Source: Plectosphaerella cucumerina
Taxonomy: Eukaryota > Ascomycota > Sordariomycetes > Glomerellales > Plectosphaerellaceae
Assembly (NCBI GenBank): GCA_020746995.1
Contig: JAGPXD010000007.1
Coordinates: 1,426,001 to 1,490,000 of the forward strand
Direction of reading: 5' to 3'
Length of the DNA: 64,000 nt
Positions within the stretch are counted from its first letter, which is position 1. The number at the start of each line of letters is the position of its first letter. This document shows, one piece after another, positions 11,286-22,553 of the stretch. Both the position numbers and the translations under genes were made by a program. The notes below the pieces were generated by a model, which was not told the origin of the DNA, searched no databases, and worked only from the letters and a program-made list of their open reading frames with translations.

Positions 11286-11852
11286 TCATAGCCGTGATCC
11301 CAATTCGTTGCTTTGATACCGGTGCCACTCAACCGTGAAAGCCTCCGAAATGTCCTTCAAACTGCCATTTCCTTCTTCGATTGAGCGACGGTCATCACCA
11401 AACAAGACCAGGGCTATCCGGTCCGGAATCTCGACGCAGGTACCAGTATTCGCCGAGGTAAGTCCTGAAAGGTTGCCAGTTCCACGAGACTTGCCCGCCT
11501 TGATGATACGTCCAAACCGGCTCTTCAGGCTCCCAGCAGCAACTTCTCCCAGTTCATAGTGGTTGATGGTGGGAGGTCCAGCGAGGAGCGTCTTTGCCGT
11601 TTCGAAGAAGGGTGCCGCAGCGGCGCTGGCGAGAAAAGCCTCGTGTGCTTCGAGGCTTTCCCATTGAGCCAGAGACACGGCGACGGGTTCGTGATGATCG
11701 TTTGGTGCCACGACAACGCCAGTGACAATGGAGAGCATTCATGGTTGTGCGAGGAGGATGGGCTCCAGCTTTTCGGCGAAGACCCGCAGGAATTCTGGGA
11801 AGGATACCGCAAGAGGGTTCTGGACCATCTCTGTTACTTGAGGGCCGCCCAT
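11286..11852 (-). pseudogene. ABM-type small oxygenase gene interrupted by an in-frame TGA
   Basis: One open frame runs from the ATG at 11852 to a stop at 11286, except for a TGA at 11741-11739. The first part (MGGPQVTEMVQNPLA... to LEPILLAQP) and the second part (from MLSIVTGVVV through PVAVSLAQWESLEAHEAF and AGPPTINHYE) are in the same frame. Together they read as one antibiotic-biosynthesis-monooxygenase-like (dimeric alpha/beta barrel) protein of about 187 aa. The stop falls where related proteins usually have a Gly after Gln-Pro. No GT...AG intron could remove it without deleting conserved sequence. Either the gene is dead, the base is an assembly error, or only the part after 11738 is used. 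It is convergent with the cyclase gene. Confidence 0.65.
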
Positions 11853-12403
11853 GATGGTATTCGATTGCAAGGTGGCTGATGTTTTGAGGGTGCCGCGGAA
11901 TCGTGCTGTGAGTGTGGTAGAAGTAAACGAGATGTGCGGGACGGCTTCTGTGGACAGGGCGTTGATTGCCGGGATCGTCCCCTAAAATGCGACCGTTTGG
12001 GAGACCGAAACTGGTCTCCAGGGGCTTCTGGATCGCTGGTCCGGTGCAGTTCGGAACCTCGGGGAGCATTTCCGGGGGGCATCTCGGGGCGCCGACGAAC
12101 GCCGGCTTGCCACAAGTACAATGCCACGGCGAGATGCACCGGCAGCTCATATGAGGGTTGTTTGGCTGCTTCGAAAAGGCTGTTGGAAGTATCATTGCCG
12201 CTGGCCGAAAGGAATTATCTGCCCGCTTTGCAAGCTATTCACATGCATCGGCAGCGAGGTGAGATCGCCATAAACCCCTTAAGCACGTCCGTCTTGTCAC
12301 TAAATTCTCCCCAGTACGTCGACCCTCTCCACAGCAACACCTGCGTGGGCAAGTCTCAGAATTTCTCTTCAATTGCCTAGCTTGAAGTTGACGGCCACCA
12401 TCT
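11853..12403. other. Intergenic region, no supported gene
   Basis: This 551-nt spacer separates the broken ABM gene from the 3' end of the 7-TM gene. Open frames on the minus strand here (to 12195) are Arg/Pro/Ser-rich and have no start or splice support. Confidence 0.5.
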
Positions 12404-13276
12404 TCATCTGGTTCCTTCTAGCACTGCGCCATTCTCCTCTCGCGAGTCCTTGGACCTGACCGGACCAAACTCATGATTCTCGCCCTTTTGCCCTTCGACA
12501 TCGCCATCCGGAGTCGCTGGCCTCGACATGGACAACGTCGCCCACGCAACGAGTACCATGACGACGACCTCGGGGATCATCGTCATGAACACGTAGATGA
12601 CAGCACTGCCCAAGACAGCGCTGAACTTCTCCTTCCCCGTCACCGTGTATACCAGCGAATACGAAATTCGCACGACCATCGGTGCTATGGTCGCCGCAAA
12701 GCAGTGCATCGCTCGCCGTTCTGACGGAGGCAGTCCCTCGCGAGCCAGAAATAGCCGTACGAAAAGAAGCAGAGCCCATGCGTAGATGGATATGAACAAA
12801 AAGAAACCCGCCCGCGTCATATCGTTGGGCGCCATGGGATCTTCCTGTTTCGATGCAAGAGCGAAATCGGCAACGGTGACGCCAATGCCGGCCCAGCAGA
12901 TGAGGTCGGGGAGACGAAAGTCCCAACGGGTGAGAACGCGGAGGCTGTCGTTCCTGTTTTGCGTTAGCAATGGCGTGAGAAAGGAGGAATGTCTCTGGAC
13001 TTGCACTCTTCCCAGCTGGTTCAGCAGTAGGTATGTGAGTAGAATGAGGCCGAAAGATTCGCAGACAAACGCTCCCGCCCAGACGCTACGAGAGCCGTCG
13101 TGCATTGTTGCAAGGAGACAGCTGGCGCCGATGAGGCGGAAGATGGAGACAGCGGCCATGGAGAACCAGCCGTTTTTGTTCTGGATGCGGATTGCGATCG
13201 CAAGTCCGAGCGTTGCTGTGAAAAGGATGATTTGGGCGATGGCGACGCCATCACGGGCGTTGAAAGATCGAGCCAT
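12404..13276 (-). CDS. Seven-transmembrane protein, DUF7702-like
   Basis: Single exon, 290 aa from the ATG at 13276; an in-frame ATG at 13312 is also possible. I see seven hydrophobic helices, beginning with AIAQIILFTATLGLAIAI and ending with PEVVVMVLVAWATLS. A charged cytoplasmic tail follows (about 35 residues, Glu/Lys/Ser-rich). The block around FRLIGASCLL and the overall helix spacing match fungal membrane proteins grouped as DUF7702, whose function I do not know. A putative intron inside (GTGCAAG... at 13006 to AACAG at 12954) would shift frame, so I kept the uninterrupted reading. The gene is divergent from nothing close; the next gene, at 13.76 kb, lies on the same strand. Confidence 0.8.
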   Translation of the reverse strand: MARSFNARDGVAIAQIILFTATLGLAIAIRIQNKNGWFSMAAVSIFRLIGASCLLATMHDGSRSVWAGAFVCESFGLILLTYLLLNQLGRVQVQRHSSFLTPLLTQNRNDSLRVLTRWDFRLPDLICWAGIGVTVADFALASKQEDPMAPNDMTRAGFFLFISIYAWALLLFVRLFLAREGLPPSERRAMHCFAATIAPMVVRISYSLVYTVTGKEKFSAVLGSAVIYVFMTMIPEVVVMVLVAWATLSMSRPATPDGDVEGQKGENHEFGPVRSKDSREENGAVLEGTR

Positions 13277-13763
13277 GTTGGTGGTGTTGGGTTTGAATGT
13301 TGAGGGTCTCACCCAGTGAAAGAAAAGGCGGAAGAGAGAGGCCCATGGCTATTTGTATTGATCGTGTCGGAAAAGGAGGGCTGGAGGCCACCTGCAACAT
13401 CTCCATCGTGGGACCGATCCCGCCCCATCATGGCGGTTCAGGGAGCTGAGCCTCGACATGTTTGGCAGTCGATTCGAAAGATCGTCAGTGGAGATGCGTC
13501 CGAAAAGGGAGATGCATTCGAGGTTCCACTCGGGGATCAGGCCACGGGGTCTCACTGCCTGCACTAACAATTTCCCAACTTATCAGTGACCATTTCTGAT
13601 AAGAGATAAGATGCGATCAGTGCTCCTGCAATAGCAAATCTGACGTGAGCCGAGGAATCCTCCCGATTTTGTGCCACTCTCCATCGTCATCGAGACATCC
13701 TGACAGCCCTTTGTCCTTCCATCTCAAGGAACGCGCTGTTTGGTCCCAGGGCAATTCATTGGC
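13277..13763. other. Intergenic region
   Basis: A 487-nt spacer carrying the promoter of the 7-TM gene and the 3' end of the next minus-strand gene. No gene or repeat is seen. Confidence 0.5.
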
Positions 13764-14926
13764 CTATCTCAACCGTAACTTCGTCTCCCGACGAAACGTC
13801 CATGTCCCTCCCTCGCCCGACAGCAATGTGTATCCCAGCACACCCTCTATCAGCGCCAGGATCATTGGTGTCGTCACATGGAATTGGGTCACATATCGGT
13901 TTTCCTTCGTGCTGAGCTCGAGCCTGTCGAACATTTCGCTGAGCCCAAATGCCGACTGTTGCAGCCGTATGTCAACCGCGGGAGGCTGCAGGATCGCGTC
14001 AGCATGGAGCGGCAAACGAATGGCGAAGAGGTTCTCACTGATCGGGAGTCGTTGTGGTTGACCCTGCACCAGCGCTTCAGGTAGTCCGAGAGCAGCTTCA
14101 GCGATGGGCTGTGGCTGCATTCGATGCTTATTTGTCCGGCGCCTGCGCCCAAGATGAGGTGGTAGGGCGGCTTCAAGAGGAGCTCGTCTGGTCGGGGAAG
14201 GGACTCCCAGCTTGGGAGATACTCTGCAGCAGCCGGCTGTTGTAGCCTCGGCGCTATCGTCTCAGACACTGCAGGCTTGCCAGTGGTCTCGTCGACCTCG
14301 ACGTCTGCCCAGTCATCCGCGGCAGCTGGCCCTCCAGACGTCTGAGTGCCTTTGACCCCAAAGCACTCGAGCAGACCACCGCGGAAACTTGGGTACAGCT
14401 CAGAGGAGAACAGAATCTGCTTCTTCGGCAGCTGCACGACAAAGGCGCACCTCTGTTCCGACCATGACATGAGGGCATCCGTCGACTTTGACGTCTGCGT
14501 CGAGTCAGCTTGCATACATGCGTGCTACCTCCTGACATCACCCACCTCGAGAAAGAGTCTCAATTGAGACCGAGTCTTCGTCTTCTCCAAGAGAGTCTCG
14601 ATCCACTGCTCATGGGCTGCCTCATCCTCGAGCAGCTCTGTCGCGCTGTTGGCAAACACCTCGACGCACCCCGCCACCGCCTGCACAAAGTTGAGCTTGT
14701 CGGCGTAGAACTCGCCCAGTTCATTCAGCAGCAATTGCCACTCGGGGTCGACGACAACTGCCTGGCCGAGGACAGCCGCGAGCTTCTTCAGCGATGTCTG
14801 CGGCGGGCTGCTCTCGGCGGCCCAGTGGTCCCGGATCCCGATCTGGACTTTCAAAGGCCTGGTACTCTCAACGTCAGTGTTACTCGCGCATGACCTCATG
14901 CGTCTTGGAGTGACTCACAGCGACAT
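13764..14926 (-). CDS. Conserved-looking protein of unknown function
   Basis: Best model: four exons, 14926-14919, 14858-14546, 14494-14039 and 13985-13764, with introns of 60, 51 and 53 nt, each having good donors and branch-like CTGAC; 332 aa starting MSLPLKVQIGIRDHW. The first exon is only 8 nt. An alternative start inside the second exon frame at 14899 would use a non-ATG codon. The sequence is mostly soluble. There is an alpha-helical N-terminal part of about 110 aa, a low-complexity acidic linker (DDWADVEVDE), then a globular part around PPYHLILGAGAGQISIEC and a C-terminal beta-rich end. I do not recognise the family. It is divergent from the next unknown gene across a 579-nt spacer. 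Confidence 0.7.
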
Positions 14927-15505
14927 CGTGCGACTCGGAAATGGCTCGCCGGGGATGAGATCTCAAGGCAGCCAGATGCACCGTTCAACGGCAGAACCGG
15001 CATTACATGTACGCAACAACCCGCGATGCACAAGGCAGCTTTCCTTCTGGCGCCTTGTGAAACAGGGGCCTTGAGGGGCCGTTCAGGGGTCCAACCCACG
15101 CCATGCCCCATCCCGCCTCGCTTGCAATCTCCCCCTGGCGGGTGCTGCAGATCGCGCGCTGCTGGCCGTCGGGGCTGAGGATGGAGGCGTTCAGCTGTCG
15201 CTTTTAGCGTAGGCCGTAAGGCAGACTACCGCCCAGGAACGCGCTCTTCTTCCCCACTTGCTGGATCAAAGCACACGAGACCCCTATTCCGGAAGCCTCG
15301 TGGGCGGGACGTCCTGGGAATAATCTCCACATGGCAAGTCCTAGGAGATGCATCACGACATGGCTGCGAGACCATCCCATGGGCCGATGTTCTTGAGTCG
15401 CAGCGGACGACTACATTTACCGCGGTTTGGAACCGTCCAAGACCTCTCGGAGTCATCACTGCACTTCATCATCTCTACCTCCTCAAATCCACCAAAGCTT
15501 TCATC
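14927..15505. promoter_or_regulatory. Divergent promoter between two unknown genes
   Basis: A 579-nt spacer between start codons. Nothing beyond generic promoter sequence is visible, and no gene is supported. Confidence 0.4.
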
Positions 15506-16594
15506 ATGGTCCGCCTTCCTCCCGCAGAGAAGCTCTCCCTCGTGCTTCGCAAGAACAGTAGGCCAAGACCCAGCTGCATGAGGTATCTCCCTTGGCTGAC
15601 ACCTTCCAGTCCGTGACGAATGGGACAACAACAAGGCAGACTTTGAGAAGCAGCTGTCGGAACTCCTCGGCGAGACTTGGACCATCGACATCAACCCCAA
15701 CGCCATCTGGCCGTACCACAACGAAGGATACGCCAAGGAATCCGTCGGCAGCTGCATCAAGAGGTGAGTCCTCAGCCCACACGCCTCCTGCATCCCATCC
15801 ACTGACATCCGCAGCTACGTCGAAGGCGCCATCTGGCAGATCAAGTACCAGGCCGAGCGCTACCCCCACCTCGTCTCCGAGATCAACACCATCGCCTCCA
15901 CCCATGTCCTCGGCATGGACGTCGAGGATGAGGAGCCCAAGCGCTTCAGCTACAGCAGCATCGGCATCCAAGACGGCAAGCTCATGCTCCTCTTCCGCCC
16001 CGACGCCCTCGGCTCCAACATCAGCTACGCCGCGCAAGAGGACCAGCTCTTCCCCGCCCTCAACGCCGTGCCCAGCGACGCGCCCCTGAGCTTCCTGGCG
16101 CGCCACTCGATCAAGACCGAGTACGACGCGAAGATTGACGCCGTGCAAAAGTCCATCGCCGCGCAGATTGGGAAGCCTGACGTTAAGCTTGTGCCGAACT
16201 TTGAGGAAGCTTTTGCCACGCTCAAGGCTGCTGCGGCTGTCAAGGGGAGTGAAGTCCGCGAGGACTGGGAGAAGCAGCTGGGGTACCTCGTTGAGCAGTA
16301 CTTTGAGGGTCTGGACTGGCAGCTGAAGAACATCAAGATCGAGTCGGATGATCTTGTCCAGGAGGGGTTCAACGAAGCTGTCGAGAAGGGAGAGCTGGTC
16401 TTCAGATTGGTGGAGAAGTTGCAGTATGGCTTGTATGGCGAGGTCGTCATTGAGGACGGCGTGCTGTATTTGCAGGTAAGATGTCCCAGTACAGCATTAC
16501 AAAGGCCGAAAGCTAACCAAATTCATAGGCACTCCCTTCAACATTCGGCTCGAACGTGTCCTACGCGGCTGAGAAGCTCATGGACCAGTTGTAG
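15506..16594 (+). CDS. Unknown protein with two tandem copies of one domain
   Basis: Four exons (15506-15557, 15610-15763, 15815-16475, 16529-16594) with introns of 52, 51 and 53 nt; 310 aa, soluble, no signal peptide. I see an internal duplication. The N-terminal half contains RDEWDNNKADFEKQLSELLG and later GIQDGKLMLLFRPDALGSN followed by ISYAA. The C-terminal half contains REDWEKQLGYLVEQYF and later VIEDGVLYLQ, ending in FGSNVSYAAEKLMDQL. Each copy is roughly 100-130 residues, joined by an Ala-rich helical linker. I do not recognise the fold and give no function. It is convergent with the carboxylesterase gene, 147 nt away. Confidence 0.82.
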
Positions 16595-16741
16595 ACACGT
16601 CGTCCTCGGCATTCTGACTTGCGTCAGGGACAACGATCTTGTACATAGCGAATTTTTGCATCCGTAGTGCTTGCAGCCAAACACAAATTGCAACCATGGT
16701 CTTTCGTACAACTCTTTTGCAGTGTTTCCGAGATGCACTCC

Positions 16742-18674
16742 TCATTCCGCATCTTTCTTTGCCAAAGTCGCCAGCACCGGAAAGCTCAGGGCCGCCACTG
16801 ATTCTGGCGCGCCATCCCCCAACTCACAGAACACCTCATCCAGTGCCTCCCACTTCTCATACCGCCTCTGTCCGCCCTCATCCATTGCCGACCGCTCTGA
16901 ATCTTCCTTTCTCGTGCGAACGACCCAGCCCTCTCGCGAGTCCGCCACGGCGATGGTCTGCTCAGCCCAGTCGTACTGCTGCCATGGTGCTTTTCCATTG
17001 GTGAAGTCAATCCATCTCCTCGCAAAACCGACACTGATCTCGCGCTGAAGCTCAAGAGGAAACCGTTCCATCAGAGTCATGAAGACGTAGAGCAGCTCGA
17101 TGAAGTGGTGTCCCAGGACGCCGGAGAAGAAAGACCCCGGGAAGGGATTGCGCAGGGAGAGCGTGCATCGGTAGACTTTCTTTGTGCTTTGGGCCAGCGC
17201 CTTGGACAGCTTGTGGCAGGGGACTGCTTCAGGTCAGTCTTTGTTCCTGTGATGAGGAGATTGACGACGTACGCGAGAACATGACGTCTCCGGTCAGGAG
17301 GCATAATCTGGTCCAGAACAGATTGGGGTCCATATCTGCAGATATTTCATAGAGACCCAGCACCCTGGAGGCTCGAGACTCGCCGAGGGTCGCAGAGACG
17401 TGCCTGAGAAAGTCCGTCGGCCGCAAATTCTTGAGGGACCATGCAAACAAGTAGCCCTGCCTGTTGTTAGACTGCTTGGATTCCCAAAGACATGAGACGA
17501 ACTTTACCTCATAAATAGCATCTCCAGTAAGGACGCTATCAACCCAAGGACAGTTTGCCACGATTTCCGCCTGGTTGAGATAATCAGGCGTCACCGGGAA
17601 GAAGCTCGGATGAGCCAGTGGCATGAATGCCCCCTTGGTGATTGACTTGGCCGCTTCGCTAAGTTTCGTGGACGGCATATTCCGGAGCTTCTCGAGTCGA
17701 TCTGGATCGCTGGAGCTGATTCCAAAGTGTGCGAGAAGCTTGCGATACTCCTTTTCCTTCTGCTCCAGCTTTTCGGGGCTGATGGATGACGCAGTGCCGG
17801 ACTGAACGATGGCTTGGTTGAAAAGGGGCACATTGGAGCTCATATGCAAGCACAGTGATGCGCTGCCGGCACTCTCTCCAAAAGCTGTGATACGGGAAGT
17901 GTCGCCGCCGAAGCCGGCGATGTATCTTTGGACCCAGCGGAAGGCGAGTCGCTGGTCGTGAAGGGCAAAATTGCAAGGCTCTTCGTTGTTCCGAGCTGCT
18001 TCATCGAGGAGGTCCTGTCCGTGTCAGTCCACTAGTATTTGGCCGACTCGAAGGAAGACAGCTCACCTGGCAAGCCAAGAATCCTAGGAAATGCAACCGA
18101 TAGCTTGGGTTGTTAGAGGCGGCTTCCGTTCAAGAATTGAGCTACTCACTGTACACTAACGATGACGACTGGATTGGACTCATCACATGCCATGGTTGCC
18201 ATCCGGGTCATGTCTGTGCAGCCCAGCGTGGTCAGTCCTCAGCCGCCGAGCAGCGTCAAGGCGATTGATTCACTCACCATGAGGCCCTCCGAAGTGCGCG
18301 CCGACGGTGAACCCGCCCCCATGAACATAGACTAGCACAGGCACCTTTCGTGTGCTGCCAGGACTCAGAAGCGCAGCCGGCGCTGTGACGGTCAGATTCA
18401 AGCATGACAGCTCGTCATACTGCCGAGCCTGCTCGCCCGGAATTGGGCCGCCAAAGGCGTCCATGGGCTGTTCCTCCTGCGGGCAGGCATATGTGTAGTC
18501 GGTGCATGTCCTCTGTTTCGGAGAAAGTTGCTCGACCAAGACGGCCTGTCGGAAGCGTCGTGGTATGAAGCCAAAGGGAATACTGCGGAACTGGATCACT
18601 TGGTCGTTTCGTCTTGTCCCGACAAGTCGACCCAGGAGGGGGTGCTCGATTTCGAAAGGGTGATGTCCGTTCAT
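16742..18674 (-). CDS. Type-B carboxylesterase/lipase (alpha/beta hydrolase)
   Basis: Six exons: 18674-18278, 18213-18150, 18103-18067, 18014-17508, 17456-17273 and 17223-16742, with introns of 46-64 nt; 556 aa. The oxyanion-hole motif YVHGGGFTVG is at about residues 114-123. The nucleophile elbow FGESAG places Ser at about 214. YRLHFLGFLAC is the usual strand before it. The middle intron 17457-17507 is 51 nt and would stay open if retained; the spliced form restores the family-typical AIYEGYLFAW. There is no signal peptide, so it is likely intracellular. Family members hydrolyse esters of xenobiotics, lipids or secondary metabolites; the substrate is not readable. Confidence 0.88.
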
Positions 18675-19119
18675 GGTGGCAAAAGCGACAATGCTCAGTG
18701 AGTCTTGTGAGGCATAGCTGTCAGAGAGGTCGTTCTTATGATCGACTCCGTCACGGGTATTCGGTATCTCGCGGGATATAGGTCGGCACTTATGGCCCTG
18801 AAGGGCCTGGATGTGCCGTCGGGGGCGCTAGGGGGCCGGGAAGTGGGCAAGATCCCAGGGATGATCCTCCATTACTCCAGGCTTTCCCCAGTGCACTAGT
18901 TCCGGTGGCAGGATCCGAAATCCCGAGTCACGGCCAGGGACCTGGAGTTCAACAGACCTTCGATGTCAGCCCTTTGGGCGCCCTAGACCAGACGCCTTGA
19001 TATTTCAATGTTTTCCAGATACCTAGGAAAGAGAATCGTGTGAGTACCTACCAGTTGACAGCATAGCATCGTGTCCCAGAGCTGCGCGAGACCTGTGCCT
19101 GAGTTGTGCAACAATCTAT
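18675..19119. other. Promoter region of the carboxylesterase gene
   Basis: A 445-nt spacer, G-rich around 18810-18860. No gene is supported. Confidence 0.45.
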
Positions 19120-22104
19120 CTACTCTTCCCCGCAAGAACCCCCCTCGCTCTCTGTGTCATCATCAGAGTCGGAAAACACATCCCAAATTTCGAAGAGGCC
19201 CTTCGTCAAACATCCATCAGGGTGCATTGCCATCCAGGCAAGAGGATGTTCGCGCCTCCACCTCCGAAGGCCTTCCCTCCTCCACCCCTGAGCAATTTCA
19301 TCCTGCTCCATCCACTGCTCGTAAGTGGCACCGGGCACGTAGTCCCATTCATGCCACCGACAAGAGTCCATCTCCCACGGGCTTGTTGAGAGCTCCCGAA
19401 TAATGGCCTCGCGTTTCTCCGCCATTGACTCAAGAGCGCCTTCGAGGTTTTCGGCCTGGAGCTGAAGAATGATTGCGCGGTATGTATGCATCCTGGCATC
19501 GATGGCCCACAGAAGCTTCGGCTCTCTGAGAGCTACCAAATAATCCAGGTTGACGCGAGCTTCGGCGAATTCCCCGAAAAACAGGCAGTTTTCTGCCCGC
19601 TGGAGGTAGTCAAGCTCAGCTTGTAGTTGGAAGTCCCTAACTTGGAGAAACAGCTTCTCGAAAGCAAGACACCTGTCTCTTGAGGGGTCCATCTGTGAAT
19701 GAGTTGCTTCCTTCGGTGTGTTGACTGAATGAATAAAATCATCCCATGGAGAATTTCCGAAATTGTTCTTTTCGAATGGGTCAAGTTCTCTGATGGCACC
19801 GCTTTCTCGGATTAGGTTCAACATTCCTGAGTGGCAGTACGAAGAGGCGAGGTGGAGGATACCCGCCCCGTATTCGTTGCGAGCTCGAATGTCAGCACCG
19901 TGCTTTATCAAAGCCAAAAACGACACGGGTACATTAACCCGTACAGCCCGCAGGATGGGCGTTTCCCCATCTCTGATTGCTTCCAAGTTGGCTCCTCCCT
20001 TGACAAAGGTGGCGAGAAGCTGGTGAGAATGCGATTCGGAACGTTCAAATGAACCATTGCATACATGTAGAGCAAATGCATGCAGCGGGGTGTGACCCAT
20101 CCGGGATCTCGCGTTGCAATCCGATCCTTTGTCGATGAGAAGCTGTGCGATCTCGGCAGAACTTGGTCCATGCCCTACATTGGCGATGACATGGAGCGGG
20201 AGTCTACCGTCGGCGCTTCTTGTTTTGCTGGGATCGACTCCCTGCTCCAACAGCCATCTTACAGCTTCCACGTTGTGAGAAACGCAAGCGTCGATGAGCG
20301 GGGGGTTCCCATTGCCACTTAGTGAATGAAGGTCTGCTCCAGCATGTCCGAGCTCGAATAATAGTGGTCTTGGGTTTTCGATGCATCTGGAAACCACAAG
20401 GTGGAGTGCTGTTTCACCATCATGATCCAGCGTGTCGATGAGTTCTGGGTTGAGGCTGATGGCGGCTCTGACAGCTGAAGCGGATCCTTGTTCAAGGATT
20501 GCACAGTGAATTGGCGTAGGGTTGTAAGCTTCATGTTCCTCGCTAAATGAAGCCAGTATCTGTAAGTTGTGTCGCAAGGATTCCGGACACTTTGCGGACG
20601 AAGCCGTGCACTGTATTTCGAAGTAGTGCCGTCTGCAGTATGCCGTCAGTGACTCAGCGGTGACCTAATATTCCGCAACTACATGGTGCAACTGGCCAAC
20701 CCCCAAGGTTGTGCCACGCAGGATGCTGTAAATCCCGGTCGGTGCGCCAGGTACGCTGGGTTGGACTAGGCCGATCACATACCGTTCGATCTTGCCATTC
20801 TCGAGGTGCCTGCCCCAGATCTGTAGCGCGTTCTCGATGAAGAAACCCCTTTTCTCATGGTCCATCGTAAAGAACCCAAGCACACACTGAAAACGGATTA
20901 TCTCAGTTTCATTCTCGCTGGAAAGGCGGGCAAAACACAAGTTTGTACAAGCCTTGGGCTGTAGAGATCTCCACAGAACCAAGTCGTGACTAGGTAGGTA
21001 CGTACCAACAGCATCGAATTCCCGAACTCATCCACATCATCGGGATGAACGTCTAGAAATGCCTTTCGCACAAGCTCCCTACTAGGGTGAGGGCTACTTA
21101 ACGCGGCGACGAAGTTATGTTGACGAGGAACGACGTGCTGGGGTCGTAGAGATACCCCGATTGTCAAAGATACAGCACGGCCGAAGAGCCAGTAACCAAG
21201 CTTGATTGATCCGCTGATCGACGGAGCCGACTTGACTCTCTCACATGTGGAGGAGTTGCATTTGGCTCTGCTGACCAAAGTGCCACGCAACGCCTGGTGA
21301 CATCGACATGCGCAAGGCTGTGGGCAAAGAGTCCGGATTCTGCAATCTCGGATGGTCGGGATGTGCTCTCTGGATGGAAAAGAAAGAGCGGTTTCCGACT
21401 TGAAGTTGGGCGACGCGAGGTTCGACCCCATCTCGAGTTGTCTTGAGAGGTGCTCGACCTGTGGCTGCTTGCTGAGAGTGTCGAACAATCGCGCTAGCTG
21501 TCTGACCGTTCGCTCGCTTGTGGCCTCGAGCTTCATCTCGAAGACTGGCATCAAAACATCGCAAACGGCTTGAGGTATCGCGCGAGCTTGCTTCTCGTTT
21601 GCCAGTTGAACAGCTAGCAAAAGGTTGGTCTTCGCATCTCTTAGCCGGGCGGCCAGTATCCGGATTTCGTCTCTGACCCAGAGCCATTTGGTTTTCTTCG
21701 GTCGGATTTTCAGCTTGTTTGCCTGGGCGACTGGTTGTGTGGACTGGTCGGGGACCCGAGAACAATTTCGTGACAGTGTCACCAAGGCCTCCGCGATCTC
21801 CTTCACCCTGTTAATGCTGGCGCAAAGGAGGTCTGAATCTGGGCGGTCGGGATTCTCGAAGGATTGGTATTGTTTTGCTTCGTCGATGATTCGGTTGACG
21901 GCTTCAAGCTGAAAGATCGAGATCAGAACTGTGCCTCGAGAGAGTCGCTGATGGGGGTCGATTTGGGTGACAAACCTCGGCATACAACGCTCTCCACTCG
22001 CCATCAATTTCGGGAATGGACCTCAAAAACGTTAGCGCCTTGTGGCCCTCTTTCAGGGCTTGCGCGATGGCTATGAAGCTCGCGACAGCACCAACGACCT
22101 CCAT
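19120..22104 (-). pseudogene. Ankyrin-repeat protein with fungal NLR-type N-terminal domain, interrupted by an in-frame TAG
   Basis: Exon 1 is 22104-21976, exon 2 is 21908-21006, then a third open block. The start MEVVGAVASFIAIAQAL and the helical region after it match the N-terminal domain seen on many fungal NLR-like and ankyrin proteins. The third exon begins at 20958 (after CTACAG) or at 20886 (after TTTTCAG). It ends at TAG (20667-20665). Reading past that TAG in the same frame gives 29 more residues (VTAESLTAYC, then RRHYFEIQ...) that flow directly into a 485-aa ankyrin-rich stretch ending at 19120 with an acidic tail. The stop therefore cuts one protein of roughly 950 aa into about 440 plus 510 aa. 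Splicing that would remove the TAG also removes the YFEIQC segment, which looks conserved. It may be a pseudogene, a strain-specific allele or a base error. Confidence 0.7.
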
Positions 22105-22553
22105 CTGTGGCAAGATGCCAGATGATGCGGGCAGAACGCAGTCGATGGAGGATGTAGAGGAGAGTTGGAAGCGGGGAAATTTGTCGTCGGCGGAAAGAAT
22201 GAGGCAGCCTGATCATGTTCGGGGAGAAGTCATGGCGCCTGCTGACCACGGTGGTCGCCAATCACATCCGCAGTTGGCATGCATATGCCAGTGGCGAAGC
22301 AGGGGCTGAGTATAATGCACAAATACTTACAGACCCAGGAGACTTGCAGGCCAGATAGGTTCGTTGAATATCAATGCTCTCGGAAAAGAAGCCGGAGGCT
22401 GTCTGTTCAATGCTGGACAACCACGAGCCACCTGGCAAGCAAAACGATCCCAGCTCAGCAGCATCACTTTATTGTTGGCAATAATTGAGTAGTCCTGAAA
22501 ACTGACTTCTGCAAAGCAAGCTCTTTCTAACTTGACAGCACACCTTATCTGGA
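22105..22553. other. Intergenic region
   Basis: A 449-nt spacer: promoter side of the ankyrin gene and 3' region of the rhamnosidase gene. Nothing else is seen. Confidence 0.45.

Noticed and set aside
12954..13006. Possible intron in the 7-TM gene (GTGCAAG...AACAG, 53 nt)
   Set aside because: Splicing would shift frame and destroy the downstream helices, while the unspliced frame stays open.
15506..16594. F-actin capping protein alpha as identity
   Set aside because: Size is similar, but none of the CapZ-alpha conserved blocks are present.
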